Below are positions 8,648 through 18,176 of a DNA stretch of 64,000 nt, one piece after another. This DNA is from Aureococcus anophagefferens (lineage: Eukaryota > Sar > Pelagophyceae > Pelagomonadales > Pelagomonadaceae): contig NW_008705561.1 in assembly GCF_000186865.1 (NCBI RefSeq), positions 124,001 to 188,000 of the forward strand. Direction: 5' to 3'. Every line of letters starts with the position of its first letter. Position 1 is the stretch's first letter. The notes beneath the pieces are model-generated. The model did no database searches. It was not told where the DNA came from and worked only from the letters and a program-made list of their open reading frames with translations. Both the position numbers and the translations under genes were made by a program.

Positions 8648-9412
8648 TCAGCTACCCCCTGGTGGCGACCAAAAGCCGAGGATGGAGACCTGGACGTCGT
8701 GCGGAAGCCGGACGCAGCGCGAGATGACGCCCAGGAGCCTGTCGCGGTGGCGCTGGACTCGAGCCGCCCAGCCCCCGTCGCTGATCACGTCGGCTAGAAA
8801 GTCGTGCAGGGGCGCGTTCGTGTCGTTGATCTGATGCCGGCGCAGCACTTTCATGGCGGCGCCAGCGCGGAGCAACGTGAGCGCGATCTCACGGTTGCCC
8901 TGAACGAGAGCAATGTGAAAGCCGGTCGTGCCGAGACTGTTCTTCAGTTCCAGACTGGCACCTTTTTCGATCAGAAGCTGAAGAGCTTTTTGTTGCGAGT
9001 TAATGATTGCAAGGTGAAGAATGAAAGAGGTAAATGAAGATGACCCGACAGAGTTAATAACTCGACCGTCGGGGTCTGCGCCAGCCTCTAGAAGATAACG
9101 CATACAGGCAAAATGCTTGTCGGAGCTGCCGGCCAATGTGCTGACGAGCGTAGGGAGGGCCAGGTTCTCACCCACAGTCAAAGCATTCACATTCGCGCCC
9201 GCGGCCACGAGTAGCTCGCAAATATCGAGATGCCCATGAGATGCGGCGAGGTTTAGTAGAGGAACAGCACTCAATACACTATTTGGGCCCGCGGGGACAG
9301 GAATCGTAACCTCCGGGTCCGCGCCCGCGGCGAGGGCCGCGCGCAGCGCGTCTACATCATTATCCACGACGGCCTGTTTTGCAGCCTGTGTCGCTGCAGC
9401 CACGGGGTCCAT
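8648..9412 (-). CDS. Ankyrin-repeat protein
   Basis: A 254-residue protein made of about five ankyrin repeats from residue 10 to 190 (DALRAALAAGADPE, PLLNLAASHGHLDICELLVAAGANV, CMRYLLEAGADPD, ILHLAIINSQQKALQLLIEKGASLEL, GFHIALVQGNREIALTLLRAGAA), followed by a short tail with LPHDVQVSILGFW that resembles a C-terminal SOCS- or F-box-like helix. Ankyrin repeats bind partner proteins, and the partner cannot be told. The base composition is visibly less GC-rich than in neighbouring genes and codon third positions are more mixed. Confidence 0.85.
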   Translation of the reverse strand: MDPVAAATQAAKQAVVDNDVDALRAALAAGADPEVTIPVPAGPNSVLSAVPLLNLAASHGHLDICELLVAAGANVNALTVGENLALPTLVSTLAGSSDKHFACMRYLLEAGADPDGRVINSVGSSSFTSFILHLAIINSQQKALQLLIEKGASLELKNSLGTTGFHIALVQGNREIALTLLRAGAAMKVLRRHQINDTNAPLHDFLADVISDGGWAARVQRHRDRLLGVISRCVRLPHDVQVSILGFWSPPGGS

Positions 9413-9637
9413 AGCGTCGGAAGAAGTTCGCGCGCGTGTCGCGCACAGGCGCGCAGAGCGACGGACGGCGACGGCAGGGTCTTACTTAGGCCGACAGGCG
9501 CGATGCGACGTTCAAATCGCAGCCCATCGGCAGCCGAGTTACGCCGAGTTGACAGTGCCGGGACGGTGCCGCTCCATAGCAGATTTTGGCCCAGCTCATC
9601 GACCCCGGCAGCCCCACCGCCGCCGCCGCCGCCGGCC

Positions 9638-10692
9638 ATGGGCCTGACGGCGGTGCTGCGTGCAATCATCAACGCGCCGACGGTCGCGGCGTCGGCCGGG
9701 CGGCCCGCGGGCGTCGCCGCCGTGAGCACGGCCGGGAGCAAGGAGGATGAGCAGGAGGCGAAGCGCCTGCTGCGCGTCGAGTCGCGGGAGAAGCTGCTGC
9801 GCGAGCGCGAGGAGGCGCGGGCGGCGGCGGCGAGCTGGGACTGGCTCTACGCGCTGAGCGACGCCGTCGACGACGAGGTGGCCTGGGGCTACGACGAGTC
9901 GCACGCGATGCTCTTCGACGACCCGCTCGAGGACTACGGCTGGTGGGTCCGGTGGAACCCGCTCTACTGGGTGTTGATCGGCCTCATCGTGCTGTGCCTG
10001 CTGCCCGGCCGCTGGGTCCACCTGCCCTTCGACCAGGGCGGCCCCGTGCGCGACGACGAGATGGAGATCGAGAAGAAGATCCGGCTCGAGTCCTTTCTTT
10101 CCGGCGTTTTGCGGCTTTTTCATTCCGAACGCCGATCTTACGTAGGTGGATCTACTGCACGGACGGCCCCATGGCGATGACCATCGCCCTCGCCGCCGCG
10201 GAGCTCATCTACTACCTCGTCGAGGGCGCCGCGGGCGCGAACGTCGAGACGGAGGCCGTGGTGCTCACGGTCGTCATCGCCGCGGTCTACATCGGCGGCA
10301 ACGTCGTCTTCCTGAACTCGATGCGCCAGCGCAACATCGTCGGCGTGCGCGCGGGCATCTGCGCGAACGGCGCGTTCGCCGTCGGCATGGCCGCGCTGCT
10401 CGCGCTGTGGATCGTGCAGCGCGGCTGGGACCCGCTGTCCTGGTCCGCGACGAAGTGGGGGACCATCTCGCTGCGGACCATCGTCATCCTCTTCTTCCTG
10501 AGCGTCATCTACGACTACGCGCCGCTCTGGGACGCGTACGGCCCGCTCCGCGACGACGCGACGCTCTCCGCCGTCGGGTTCCTGTCCGTGCTGGCGAACG
10601 CGAGCGCGTCCATCCTCGTCGTGGCGACGCTCATGCTCGCCGCGGCCTACCCGGAGTCCCAGGACCTGATCTGGCAGGTGCTCGTCGGGTAA
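9638..10692 (+). CDS. Multi-pass membrane protein of unknown function, two exons
   Basis: Exons are 9638-10089 and 10146-10692, joined across a 56-bp GT-AG intron; splicing joins GA to G and restores one frame (RLEWIYCTDGPMAM). The 332-residue product has an acidic and charged cytosolic N-part and about six membrane helices: PLYWVLIGLIVLCLL, IALAAAELIYYLV, VLTVVIAAVYIGGNVVFL, AFAVGMAALLALWIV, TIVILFFLSVIYDYA and ASILVVATLMLAAAY. The frame is open back to an ATG at 9503, which would add 45 residues including a proline run; the 9638 start was chosen because the added part looks low-complexity. No family is recognised. Confidence 0.7.
10090..10145 (+). other. 56-bp spliceosomal intron
   Basis: It begins GTCCTTTCTTT and ends CTTACGTAG. 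Reading through it would hit a frameshift at the membrane-protein exon junction. Removal gives a continuous multi-pass protein. Confidence 0.75.
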
Positions 10693-10883
10693 TTTGTTGA
10701 AACGTTGTGTCTCGGAGGCTCGCGTTCCTTGGCCGCGGGGGCCACGTGGCAAGGGCGCCAGACTCCTCCGCGCCCCATCCCCGCCGACTCCTCCGCGCCC
10801 CGCCCCCCGCGCTGAGACCAGACCAGGATCCGCGGCGACTATACCGGGGTAGCGCGCGCGGGATCCGGGCGGAGTTCCTCCTT

Positions 10884-11600
10884 TCAGGCGAGGAAGGACA
10901 GGACGGTGTCGACGACGGCGTGGCCGCCGTGGGCGCCGAGGAGGAAGGCTTCGGGCGACGCGCCGAGGCTGGCGTCGTCGTGCTGGCGCATCGCGTTCGC
11001 GCGGACGAGGAGGTACGCGTGGCGCGTCGCGTCGCGGACGTACTTGGGCCGCGACGCCGCGACGTAGGCGCCGTAGGTCGCGTCGCGGGCGTGGACCTGG
11101 GCCCAGGTCTCGTAGTCGCGGCCCTCGGCCGCCTCGACGTGCTCCGCGACGGACTGGAGGAGCAAGGCCGTCGGGTCGTCGGACTCGTTCTCGTCCAGGT
11201 AGGTCTCGAGCGGCGTGGCGCCGTCCTCGTCCTCGGCCGACGGGTCCGCGCCGGCGGCGAGGAGGTAGTGCACGAGCTCCGGCGCGCCGCCGAAGGCCGC
11301 GGCGTAGTGGAGCGGCGTCCAGCGCTGCTCGTCGCGCGCGTCGACGTCGTGCGCGAGCTCGCCGACGAGGAACTTGACGGCGTCGAAGGCGCCGTGCTCG
11401 CAGGCCTCGTGGAGCGCGTAGGTCTTGGCCGTCGTGGGCTTGCGGAGCTCCGCGGCGTCGACGAGGCGCAGGGAGGCCACATCGTCGCTCTGGAGAGCGA
11501 AGACGACGTCCTCCGACAGCACGGAGCGATCCTCGAGCTGGAAGTCGGTCTCGTCGACGGAGACGATGGAGTCCGAGCGAAAGCGAGTCTCCGTCGACAT
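10884..11600 (-). CDS. Ankyrin-repeat protein, acidic N-terminus
   Basis: A 238-residue protein starting MSTETRFRSDS. Residues about 50-140 contain three ankyrin repeats: TYALHEACEHGAFDAVKFLVGEL, TPLHYAAAFGGAPELVHYLLAAGADPS and ATPLETYLDENESDD. The C-terminal part (TYGAYVAASRPKYVRD to AVVDTVLSFLA) is helical and unassigned. The frame is open upstream of the chosen ATG, but that part reads like untranslated sequence. It is divergent from cystinosin, with 135 bp between starts. Confidence 0.8.
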   Translation of the reverse strand: MSTETRFRSDSIVSVDETDFQLEDRSVLSEDVVFALQSDDVASLRLVDAAELRKPTTAKTYALHEACEHGAFDAVKFLVGELAHDVDARDEQRWTPLHYAAAFGGAPELVHYLLAAGADPSAEDEDGATPLETYLDENESDDPTALLLQSVAEHVEAAEGRDYETWAQVHARDATYGAYVAASRPKYVRDATRHAYLLVRANAMRQHDDASLGASPEAFLLGAHGGHAVVDTVLSFLA

Positions 11601-11675
11601 TTTTGAGGGGTGAACTGCCGAGGCGTTTGCTCGATATCGCCTGGTTTGACCGACGCGGGATGCGATGTGGCGCTC

Positions 11676-11689
11676 GAGAGAGAGAGAGA
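11676..11689. repeat. GA microsatellite between divergent starts
   Basis: Seven GA units in the promoter region shared by the ankyrin gene and cystinosin. Confidence 0.9.
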
Positions 11690-11735
11690 AGATTGGCAAC
11701 GTCACTAAGCCGAAGGTGAAGTGCTCCCCGAAGCG

Positions 11736-12704
11736 ATGAGCGCGTCTTCGGCGCCACTCGCGCCTATACCGCTCGACCACGAGCGCCTCCATCCACCAAA
11801 CCTTTCAGAACACGACCGCCACGACGGCCATGACGCGAAAAACGCGAAAAATCGACGCACCATCGCCCTCGTCGGCGCCGGCATGGTCGCCGCCGCGGCC
11901 ATCGTCGCGGTGAGCACGCCGAAAGCCGACGCTTTGAGCAGAGGCTACCAGCCCATCTCCGCGGCGCTCGGCGGCGCCTACTTCGTGTGCTGGAGCGTCA
12001 GCTTCTGGCCGCAAGTGCTCGAAAACCGGCGCCGCCGCACGACCGTCGGCCTGTCGCCGGACTTCGCCGCGCTGAACCTGCTCGGCTTCCTCTGCTACAC
12101 GACCTACACCTTGCTCTTTTTCACGAACCGCGACATCCGGTCCCAGTACGAGCGGCGGCACGACGGCGCGGCGCCGCAGACGCGGCTCAGCGACGCGCTG
12201 TTTTCGGTGCACGCGCTCGCGCTCTGCGGCGTCACGCTCGCGCAGGTCGCCTACTACGACGGCTTCGCGGCCCAGCCCCTGAGCCGGCCGGGGCTCGCCG
12301 CGATTTTGGCGCTCTCGCTCGCCGTCGCGTGCTACGGCGCCGCGGCGGTCGCGCGGCGCGACCCGGGCCTCGACTTCGTCTATTTCCTGTCTTACGTGAA
12401 GATGGCCATCACGTTCCTCAAATACCTGCCGCAGCTCGTGTCGAACTTCCGACGCCAGTCGACGGTGGGCTGGTCCATCCACAACATCCTGCTCGACTTC
12501 GCCGGCGGCCTGCTCTCGACGCTGCAGCTCGTCCTCGACTGCGCGGACACGCGCGACTGGTCGGGCATCGTCGGCGACGTCGCCAAGTTCGCGCTCGGCT
12601 CCATCTCCATCGTCTTCGACCTGCTCTTCATGGTCCAGCACTACGTCCTCTACCCGCCGAAGCGCGCGGGCACCGCGCACGCGCCGCTGCTCGGGGTGCA
12701 GTAA
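11736..12704 (+). CDS. CTNS: Cystinosin-type lysosomal/vacuolar cystine transporter
   Basis: A PQ-loop membrane protein that, in its family, exports cystine from lysosomes or vacuoles together with protons. The 322-residue product has a His-rich soluble start, then seven predicted helices. The two PQ-loops are SFWPQVLENRRRRTTVGLSPDF (PQ near residue 91) and LKYLPQLVSNFRRQSTVGWS (near 230), the second followed by NILLDFAGG as in cystinosins. Unlike animal cystinosin it lacks the long glycosylated N-terminal lumenal domain. The ATG at 11736 was chosen; the GTG upstream is not a normal eukaryotic start. Specificity for cystine is inferred from the fold and second PQ-loop context. Confidence 0.87.
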   Translation: MSASSAPLAPIPLDHERLHPPNLSEHDRHDGHDAKNAKNRRTIALVGAGMVAAAAIVAVSTPKADALSRGYQPISAALGGAYFVCWSVSFWPQVLENRRRRTTVGLSPDFAALNLLGFLCYTTYTLLFFTNRDIRSQYERRHDGAAPQTRLSDALFSVHALALCGVTLAQVAYYDGFAAQPLSRPGLAAILALSLAVACYGAAAVARRDPGLDFVYFLSYVKMAITFLKYLPQLVSNFRRQSTVGWSIHNILLDFAGGLLSTLQLVLDCADTRDWSGIVGDVAKFALGSISIVFDLLFMVQHYVLYPPKRAGTAHAPLLGVQ

Positions 12705-12806
12705 CGTGGCGCTGTTTTAATCAAATCTCGTGCTGTTCGAGGCGCGCGGCGACGCGGCCGACTCGGCGAGGTGGCACCGCCGCGCCCGGGGCCGGGCCGG
12801 CGCGAC

Positions 12807-12916
12807 GCGCGACGGCGCGGGCGCCGCGCGCCGCCACGTGCATGTCGCCGCTCGAAGTGGCGTGACTCGCGACGGTGTGACGGCGCGCCGCCGCGTGAAT
12901 GTCGCCGCTCGAAGTA
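12807..12916. repeat. Imperfect 57-bp direct repeat
   Basis: The core ATGTCGCCGCTCGAAGT occurs at 12842 and 12899, with similar GC-rich sequence before each. It lies in the 350-500 bp between cystinosin and the SLC35-type gene, where no gene was recognised. Confidence 0.6.
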
Positions 12917-13205
12917 GCCTCCACACTCGAAACGACGCTCAAGTTCTCCGCCACCACGCGACGACGTGGGACCGCGTCGACCTGTGTCACGCGTGCGGCC
13001 GCGCGCGCAGCGACGCGAATTATCGCTGCTTGAAGCTGCTTGAAGCTGTTCAGTGCTGCTCCCCACAGACTCGCCACTTCTCGTCGTCGTCGCGCCGCCC
13101 ACCACGGAGCGCCGCACGCCGCCGTCGACGCCTCGGACTCCCGAGTCGCAGCTCCCGAAGAAGCCGTCCATCGACGTCGAGCTCGCGGCCGAAAAGCTCG
13201 CGGTC

Positions 13206-14204
13206 ATGGGTGCGAAAGCCAAGGAGAGCGAGGCGAGCCCGCTCAAGCTGCTCGTCGGCGTCGCGGGCATCTTCGGCGCCTTCATGTACTACGGTCAGCT
13301 CCAGGGCGACATCGTGCGCTACAAGGACGCCGACGGCGCCAAGCTCGAGCGCGAGTGGTTCATCCAGGTCCTCGAGGCGAGCGCGAACGTCGCCGTCGGC
13401 CTCGCCGGGCTCGTGCTCAGCCAGGGCGGGCCGTCGCCGGGCATCCCCCTGGCGTCCTTCTTCGTCACGGGCTCGACCCAGGTCCTGGCCAAGGCCATGA
13501 CGCAGAAGGCGCAGATCTTCGGCGTGCCGTTCTTCGTCGCGACGCTCGTCAAGAACGCGAAGATGGTGCCCGTCATGCTCGGCGCCATCGCGCTGAGCGG
13601 CACGCGCTACCCGGCGCGCAAGTGGTGCCAGGTGGGCATGATCATCGGCGGCGTCGTCCTCGTCACCGTCGGCAAGTCCAAGGCGCCGTCGTCCGCGGCG
13701 AAATCCGACACGGAGAACCTGGGCCTGCTCTGCCTCGCGCTCAGCCTCACCTGCGACGGCATCACGGGCGGCCAGCAGACGGCCTTCAAGGCCGCCTACA
13801 AGAAGAAGCACGGCAAGGGCCTCCAGTCCTACGACCTCATGCTCTTCACGAACTTCGCCATGCTCTGCATCGCCGTCGCCGCGTCGCTGGCGCTGGACCA
13901 GCTCTTCTCCGGCGCCGCCTTCCTCGCGGCGAACCCGCCCCTGATGACCGCCGCCGCCAAGTTCGCCTTCTGCTCCGCCATCGGCCAGTCCGCCATCTTC
14001 TTCACGATGGCGAACTTCGACCCGCTCGTGACGACGACGGTGACGACGACGCGCAAGATCTTCTCCGTGCTCCTCGACATCGTCTCCCGCGGCCACGTCC
14101 TCAACCCGACCCAGTGGTCCGGCGTCGCCCTCGCCTCCCTCGGCGTCGCCGCGGAGCTCCAGGAGAAGTTCGGCGGCAAGAAGGGCCACGGCAAGAAGAC
14201 GTAG
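13206..14204 (+). CDS. SLC35B-type nucleotide-sugar transporter
   Basis: A ten-helix drug/metabolite-superfamily transporter of the UAA (SLC35B1-like) group, which moves UDP-sugars or related nucleotides across ER or Golgi membranes. Family blocks are visible: GIFGAFMYYGQLQ in the first helix, the QVLAKAM segment, LVKNAKMVPVMLGA, YPARKWCQVGMIIGGV, LTCDGITGGQQTAFKAAY, and the C-terminal TTTVTTTRKIFSVLLDIV. It ends in GHGKKT, a lysine-rich cytosolic tail compatible with ER retrieval. The frame is open back to 13053 with coding-like sequence (PKKPSIDVELAAEKLAVM), and CCCCACAG at 13061-13068 could be a splice acceptor, so an upstream exon is possible. Substrate is not determined. Confidence 0.85.
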   Translation: MGAKAKESEASPLKLLVGVAGIFGAFMYYGQLQGDIVRYKDADGAKLEREWFIQVLEASANVAVGLAGLVLSQGGPSPGIPLASFFVTGSTQVLAKAMTQKAQIFGVPFFVATLVKNAKMVPVMLGAIALSGTRYPARKWCQVGMIIGGVVLVTVGKSKAPSSAAKSDTENLGLLCLALSLTCDGITGGQQTAFKAAYKKKHGKGLQSYDLMLFTNFAMLCIAVAASLALDQLFSGAAFLAANPPLMTAAAKFAFCSAIGQSAIFFTMANFDPLVTTTVTTTRKIFSVLLDIVSRGHVLNPTQWSGVALASLGVAAELQEKFGGKKGHGKKT

Positions 14205-14471
14205 GTCCGCGACGGCGCGGTGGACGCGCGATGCGCGCCCCAAACACTAACGTCGAACAGTACCCTCCACGTCGTAGCCGTGCGCGCGAAGCCAGGCCTG
14301 AAGCCGCCGCGGCGGGCGCCGCCGGCTGATGATGACCTCCTTCAAGAGGGAGAGCACGATCGGCGCCACAGAGCACGGACCGGCGTGCACCCACGTCGAG
14401 GGTCGACAGGGGCTCCCGCACCCGGGCACCACAACCGCTCTGCGCAGCGTTAAAAGACACACCGCAACACC

Positions 14472-15605
14472 ATGGGAACGACGCTGAAGGCCCTGGTCGA
14501 CAAAGTCTGCGAAGAGCTCGAGATCACCGTCGAAGAAGGTGGCCTCTCGGCGAAGGTCAAGGCGGCGGCCGATGCGGCGGGCATTCAGTACGAGACGCTC
14601 AAGGTCACGGCGGAGAAGCTCGCGCTTGAGGTCCTGGGCGTGGCGCCGGGCGCGCCTCCGCCGCCGACGGCCATCGTGGTGACGCCGCCGAATGCGGCGC
14701 GCAAGAAGGCGCCGGAGCCGGAGGCGCTGCTCGCCGTCGTGAAGCCCGAGAAGCGGCCCCGCGAGGAGGACGACGACTTCGAGCTCACCAAGGTGCAGAC
14801 GGAGGCGGAGCGCGCCGCGGCTTCGAAGGCGCGCGCGGAGCGCGACGGCGCCGTGCTCGAAGTCGCGGACGACGACGTCCAGCCCAAGGCGAAGCGCAAG
14901 AAGACGGCAGCGCCCTGCGTCTGCTCGACGCTCGTGAGCAACTACGGCAAGACGAGCACCTGTAAGGCCGCGGAGCACGGCTGCATCTGCTCGACGGATC
15001 CGTCCAAGTGCCGGGCCACGGTCCACCCCTGCAGCTGCAAGACGCTCGCGAACAACTACGGCAAGACGAGCCACTGCAAGGCCACGGAGCACGGCTGCAT
15101 CTGCTCGACGGATCCGGCCAAGTGCCGAAGCACCGCGGTCTGCCCCTGCACCTGCTCGACGCTCGCGAACAACTACGGCAAGACGAGCCACTGCAAGGCC
15201 CCAACGCACGGCTGCATCTGCTCGACGGATCCGTCCAAGTGCCGGGCCACGGTCCACCCCTGCAGCTGCAAGACGCTCGCGAACAACTACGGCAAGACGA
15301 GCCACTGCAAGGCCACGGACCACAGCTGCATCTGCTCCACGGATCCGTCCAAGTGCCGGGCCGCGGTCCACCCCTGCACCTGCAAGACGCTCGCGAACAA
15401 CTACGGCAAGACGAGCCACTGCAAGGCCACGGACCACAGCTGCATCTGCTCCACGGATCCGTCCAAGTGCCGGAGCACCGCGGTCCACCCCTGCACCTGC
15501 AAGACGCTCGCGAACAACTACAGCAAGACGAGCTACTGCAAGGCCGCCGACGACGACCACGACTGCCTGTGCGCGATCGACCCGGCCAAGTGCCGCCAGC
15601 ATTAA
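14472..15605 (+). CDS. Cysteine-rich protein with six 38-39 residue repeats
   Basis: A 377-residue protein I do not recognise. Residues 1-60 form a helical domain (TLKALVDKVCEELEITVEE); 60-150 are charged and lysine-rich with a likely nuclear signal (KAKRKKT). From about residue 153 six near-identical repeats follow, each of the form CxCxTLxxNYGKTSxC, then KAxxHxCICSTDPxKCR, that is six cysteines and a histidine per repeat, about 36 cysteines in all. Repeats are joined by HP or CP. The spacing suggests zinc or other metal binding, or disulfides if secreted; no signal peptide is seen, so metal binding in nucleus or cytosol is the better guess. The last repeat is diverged (SYCKAADDDHDCLCAIDPAKC). 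Confidence 0.8.
   Translation: MGTTLKALVDKVCEELEITVEEGGLSAKVKAAADAAGIQYETLKVTAEKLALEVLGVAPGAPPPPTAIVVTPPNAARKKAPEPEALLAVVKPEKRPREEDDDFELTKVQTEAERAAASKARAERDGAVLEVADDDVQPKAKRKKTAAPCVCSTLVSNYGKTSTCKAAEHGCICSTDPSKCRATVHPCSCKTLANNYGKTSHCKATEHGCICSTDPAKCRSTAVCPCTCSTLANNYGKTSHCKAPTHGCICSTDPSKCRATVHPCSCKTLANNYGKTSHCKATDHSCICSTDPSKCRAAVHPCTCKTLANNYGKTSHCKATDHSCICSTDPSKCRSTAVHPCTCKTLANNYSKTSYCKAADDDHDCLCAIDPAKCRQH
14919..15600 (+). repeat. Coding tandem repeat, period 114-117 bp, six units
   Basis: Start points of equivalent CTCG positions are 14931, 15045, 15162, 15276, 15390 and 15507. Units are nearly identical at DNA level, indicating recent duplication or gene conversion. Confidence 0.9.
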
Positions 15606-15861
15606 ACTCGACCGCGACGCAACGAGACCCATCGCCGAAGAATACCAAGACCAAGACCAAGACACCGCGCGCGTCCCTCGCGCGTGCGGAAGAGCTTCCG
15701 CTATTCACCTGTCTCCTACCCGTGCTCGAATCCGCTGTCCGTAATCTCGCAAGAAATAACATTCGTACTGGATCCAGCGACCTCGTACGACCCGGTCGCA
15801 TCAACACAACATCAACAACGACACCTCGAACCAAAAATTAGACGATGGCGACTCTGATGGA

Positions 15862-17154
15862 ATGATCGCGCTGCTCCTCCTGCTCACGGCAGCCCCTGCC
15901 ACTGCGCGCGCCCGCGAGGTCGACCGGAACGTGACGCGCAAGCGCGCGCAGTGCTTCGACGCGTCGGCGACCTTCGACGCCTGGCCCGCGACGACGACCC
16001 CGGCGACGCCGCCGCCGTCGGCGGCGCCCTTCGAGGACGTCTGCATCGCCGAGCGGCCGGGGACGCGGTGCGTGCGGCGCGTCGCGAGCGACGCGCGGCG
16101 CTGCTGGGCGAGCGTCAAGTGCCGGCGCGCGGAAAACGCGGAGCCCTTCTGCGAGCGCGACGGCCTCCGGTGCGCGATGATCGAGGGCGGCAAGCGGTGC
16201 TGGGCCAGCGACCGCTGCCGGCGGCGGCTCCAGCCGACCTGCGGCCGGCCCCTGGACATGTCGAAACCCGTGCCGCTCTGGTGCGCCGCGCACCGCCTGC
16301 GGCTCCCGGCGAAGCACGGCCGGTCCGTGCTGTGCGTTCCGCAGAAGAACGGGAACCGCGACTTCATGCTCCTGCTCTACGCGCTCTACTACGGCGCGCC
16401 GCCGGAGTCGTCGGCGGCCATGGACTACGCCCTCGGCGTGACGGCGACTTCGGCGAGCGGCAAGCGGCCCCTCAGCTTCTCGACGGTCGACGCCGGCGAC
16501 GACGTCTACTTCGTATCCCGCAACCCCTTCGCGCGGCTCCTGTCCCTCTACCTCGACAAGGTGCTGCGCTGCTTCCACGTCGGCGACCGGGACCCGGAGG
16601 CGGCGCCGGGCGCCCACTGCTCCCACGACCTGTTGAAGCTCAGCGGCGCGTTCGACGGCTTCGAGCCGCGGCGGCGGCCGCGCGACGCGCCGTCGTTCCC
16701 GCGCTTCGTTGCCCTCGTCGACAACGCGACGCGGACCCGCGATTTGTGCGCCCTCGACCACCACCTCTGCACGCAGGTCTCGGGCTGCGCGCTGAGCGGC
16801 GCCAAGTCCGTGACCGTGCTCCGCCTCGAGGACGAGGCCGACTGGTTCCCGTGCCTCGCGCGGAAGCTCGGCTTCCCGGACCTCGCGGGCGAGGGCTGGC
16901 GCAAGTGGAAGGCGCAGCCCTGCTTCTTCGCGCCGTCGGGAAACTGCGGCGACGCGCCGGGCGCGCCGCGCGCGAAGGTCGTCGGCTCCGTGCACGCGAC
17001 GGACGCGACGTCGAAGATCGACGACTACTACGACGTCGCCGCCGCGGACGTCGCGCGCCGGTTGTACGCCGACGACTTCGCCCTCCTGGGCTACACCCCG
17101 GCGCTCCCGGGCCCGCCCTGCCCCGTCCCCGCGAACTGCTACCCCGCGACGTAA
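15862..17154 (+). CDS. Secretory-pathway sulfotransferase with two Cys-rich modules
   Basis: Transfers sulfate from PAPS to a glycan or protein in the Golgi, by family inference. The 430-residue product begins with a signal peptide (MIALLLLLTAAPATARA). Residues about 60-135 hold two copies of a cysteine module (C...RC...RRCWASVKCRR and C...RC...KRCWASDRCRR). The catalytic domain has a 5'-phosphosulfate loop (SVLCVPQKNGNRDFML) and the 3'-phosphate motif VSRNPFARLLSLYLDK. The C-terminus carries more cysteines, probably disulfides. It is the paralogue of the gene at 59187-60320, which has one copy of the module. It converges on PEX19 with 35 bp between stops. Acceptor substrate is unknown. Confidence 0.82.
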   Translation: MIALLLLLTAAPATARAREVDRNVTRKRAQCFDASATFDAWPATTTPATPPPSAAPFEDVCIAERPGTRCVRRVASDARRCWASVKCRRAENAEPFCERDGLRCAMIEGGKRCWASDRCRRRLQPTCGRPLDMSKPVPLWCAAHRLRLPAKHGRSVLCVPQKNGNRDFMLLLYALYYGAPPESSAAMDYALGVTATSASGKRPLSFSTVDAGDDVYFVSRNPFARLLSLYLDKVLRCFHVGDRDPEAAPGAHCSHDLLKLSGAFDGFEPRRRPRDAPSFPRFVALVDNATRTRDLCALDHHLCTQVSGCALSGAKSVTVLRLEDEADWFPCLARKLGFPDLAGEGWRKWKAQPCFFAPSGNCGDAPGAPRAKVVGSVHATDATSKIDDYYDVAAADVARRLYADDFALLGYTPALPGPPCPVPANCYPAT

Positions 17155-17189
17155 GACGACGTCCGGCTCGACCCCGCGACGACGCCCCG

Positions 17190-18176
17190 CTACATGACAC
17201 TACACTGGGCGCTGTCCGCGTCGGGCACGGGCAGGCCCGGCATGCCCGGCACCGCGCCCTCCTTGGGGAAGAAGTTGTCGCCCATGTTCATGACGGGCAT
17301 GCCGTCGGCGCCGAACTCGAGCGCCGGCGCGAGCTCCTTGATGATCTCCGACGGCACCTGGCCGTACTTCTGGAGGTCCTGGAGCAGCTCCATGAGCCGC
17401 GGGAAGTTGTCCGGCTCCGTCTCGTAGACGGCGACGACGCGCTGGAAGTACTGGTACTGCGTGCCGTAGCGCACGTACTCCTCCTTGCTCAGCGACTCGT
17501 ACTTCTCCGCGAGCCACTCGGGGTACTTGTCGCAGACGAGCTTCATGGGCTCGTACATGAGGTCGCGCGCGAGGAGCTGGCGCATCATGTTCTCGACGAT
17601 CTGGTTGAAGTCCTCCTTCTGGCCCAGGCGCTCGAACTCGGCGATCATGTTCGTCATCATCTCGTCGCCGAACTGCTCGACCTGGGCCGTCTCCATGCCC
17701 TCCATGTCCGTGCTCGACTTGGCCAGCAGCTCCATCGTCGTCGCCACGGAGCGGTCGAGCTCGACGGCCGGCGCCTCGGACGGCGTCGCGTTCTCCGCGC
17801 GGAGCCGCTGGTCGTTCATGAACTGCTCGATGGTGCGCACGCCCTCCTCGTTGCCGCTCAGCGCGCGCAGCGTCATCGACAGCGTGTCCTTGAACGACGG
17901 GTTCCTCAAGTTCTCCACGAGCATGTCCATGTTCGCCATGGCGCCGTCGCGCATCTTCTCCTCGAGCGCCTTGTCGACGCGCAGGCTGCCCTTGTCGCCG
18001 CTCAGCAGCGACGCCACCTTGTCCTCGCTCGCCTCCTCGGGCTTCTGCGACAGGTCCTCCTCCTCCTCGAACTCGGCGATGGCGTCGTCGAGGATGGCGT
18101 CGAGTGCCGCCTCGGCCCGCGCCTTCTCTTCGGCCATCTTCCGGTCCGCCGTCGTGTTCCGCCGCGCGAGCGCCAT
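17190..18176 (-). CDS. PEX19: Peroxin-19, farnesylated peroxisomal membrane protein receptor
   Basis: Cytosolic chaperone and import receptor for peroxisomal membrane proteins, working with PEX3. The 328-residue protein has the acidic, disordered N-terminal half (ILDDAIAEFEEEEDL, the PEX3-binding type helix) and the helical cargo-binding C-terminal domain (MMRQLLARDLMYEPMKLVCDKYPEWL, then YGTQYQYFQRVVAVYE, then LMELLQDLQKYGQVP). It ends in the CaaX box CSVM, a farnesylation signal typical of PEX19. Length and order match the family. It is divergent from the RING-like gene across about 300 bp. Confidence 0.96.
   Translation of the reverse strand: MALARRNTTADRKMAEEKARAEAALDAILDDAIAEFEEEEDLSQKPEEASEDKVASLLSGDKGSLRVDKALEEKMRDGAMANMDMLVENLRNPSFKDTLSMTLRALSGNEEGVRTIEQFMNDQRLRAENATPSEAPAVELDRSVATTMELLAKSSTDMEGMETAQVEQFGDEMMTNMIAEFERLGQKEDFNQIVENMMRQLLARDLMYEPMKLVCDKYPEWLAEKYESLSKEEYVRYGTQYQYFQRVVAVYETEPDNFPRLMELLQDLQKYGQVPSEIIKELAPALEFGADGMPVMNMGDNFFPKEGAVPGMPGLPVPDADSAQCSVM

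Noticed and set aside
9490..9515. GTTCAAATC resembling a tRNA T-loop
   Set aside because: No acceptor stem or anticodon arm could be paired around it.
14919..15600. CRISPR-like regular repeats
   Set aside because: Units are coding, in frame, contiguous without spacers, and translate to a regular cysteine repeat in a eukaryotic gene.
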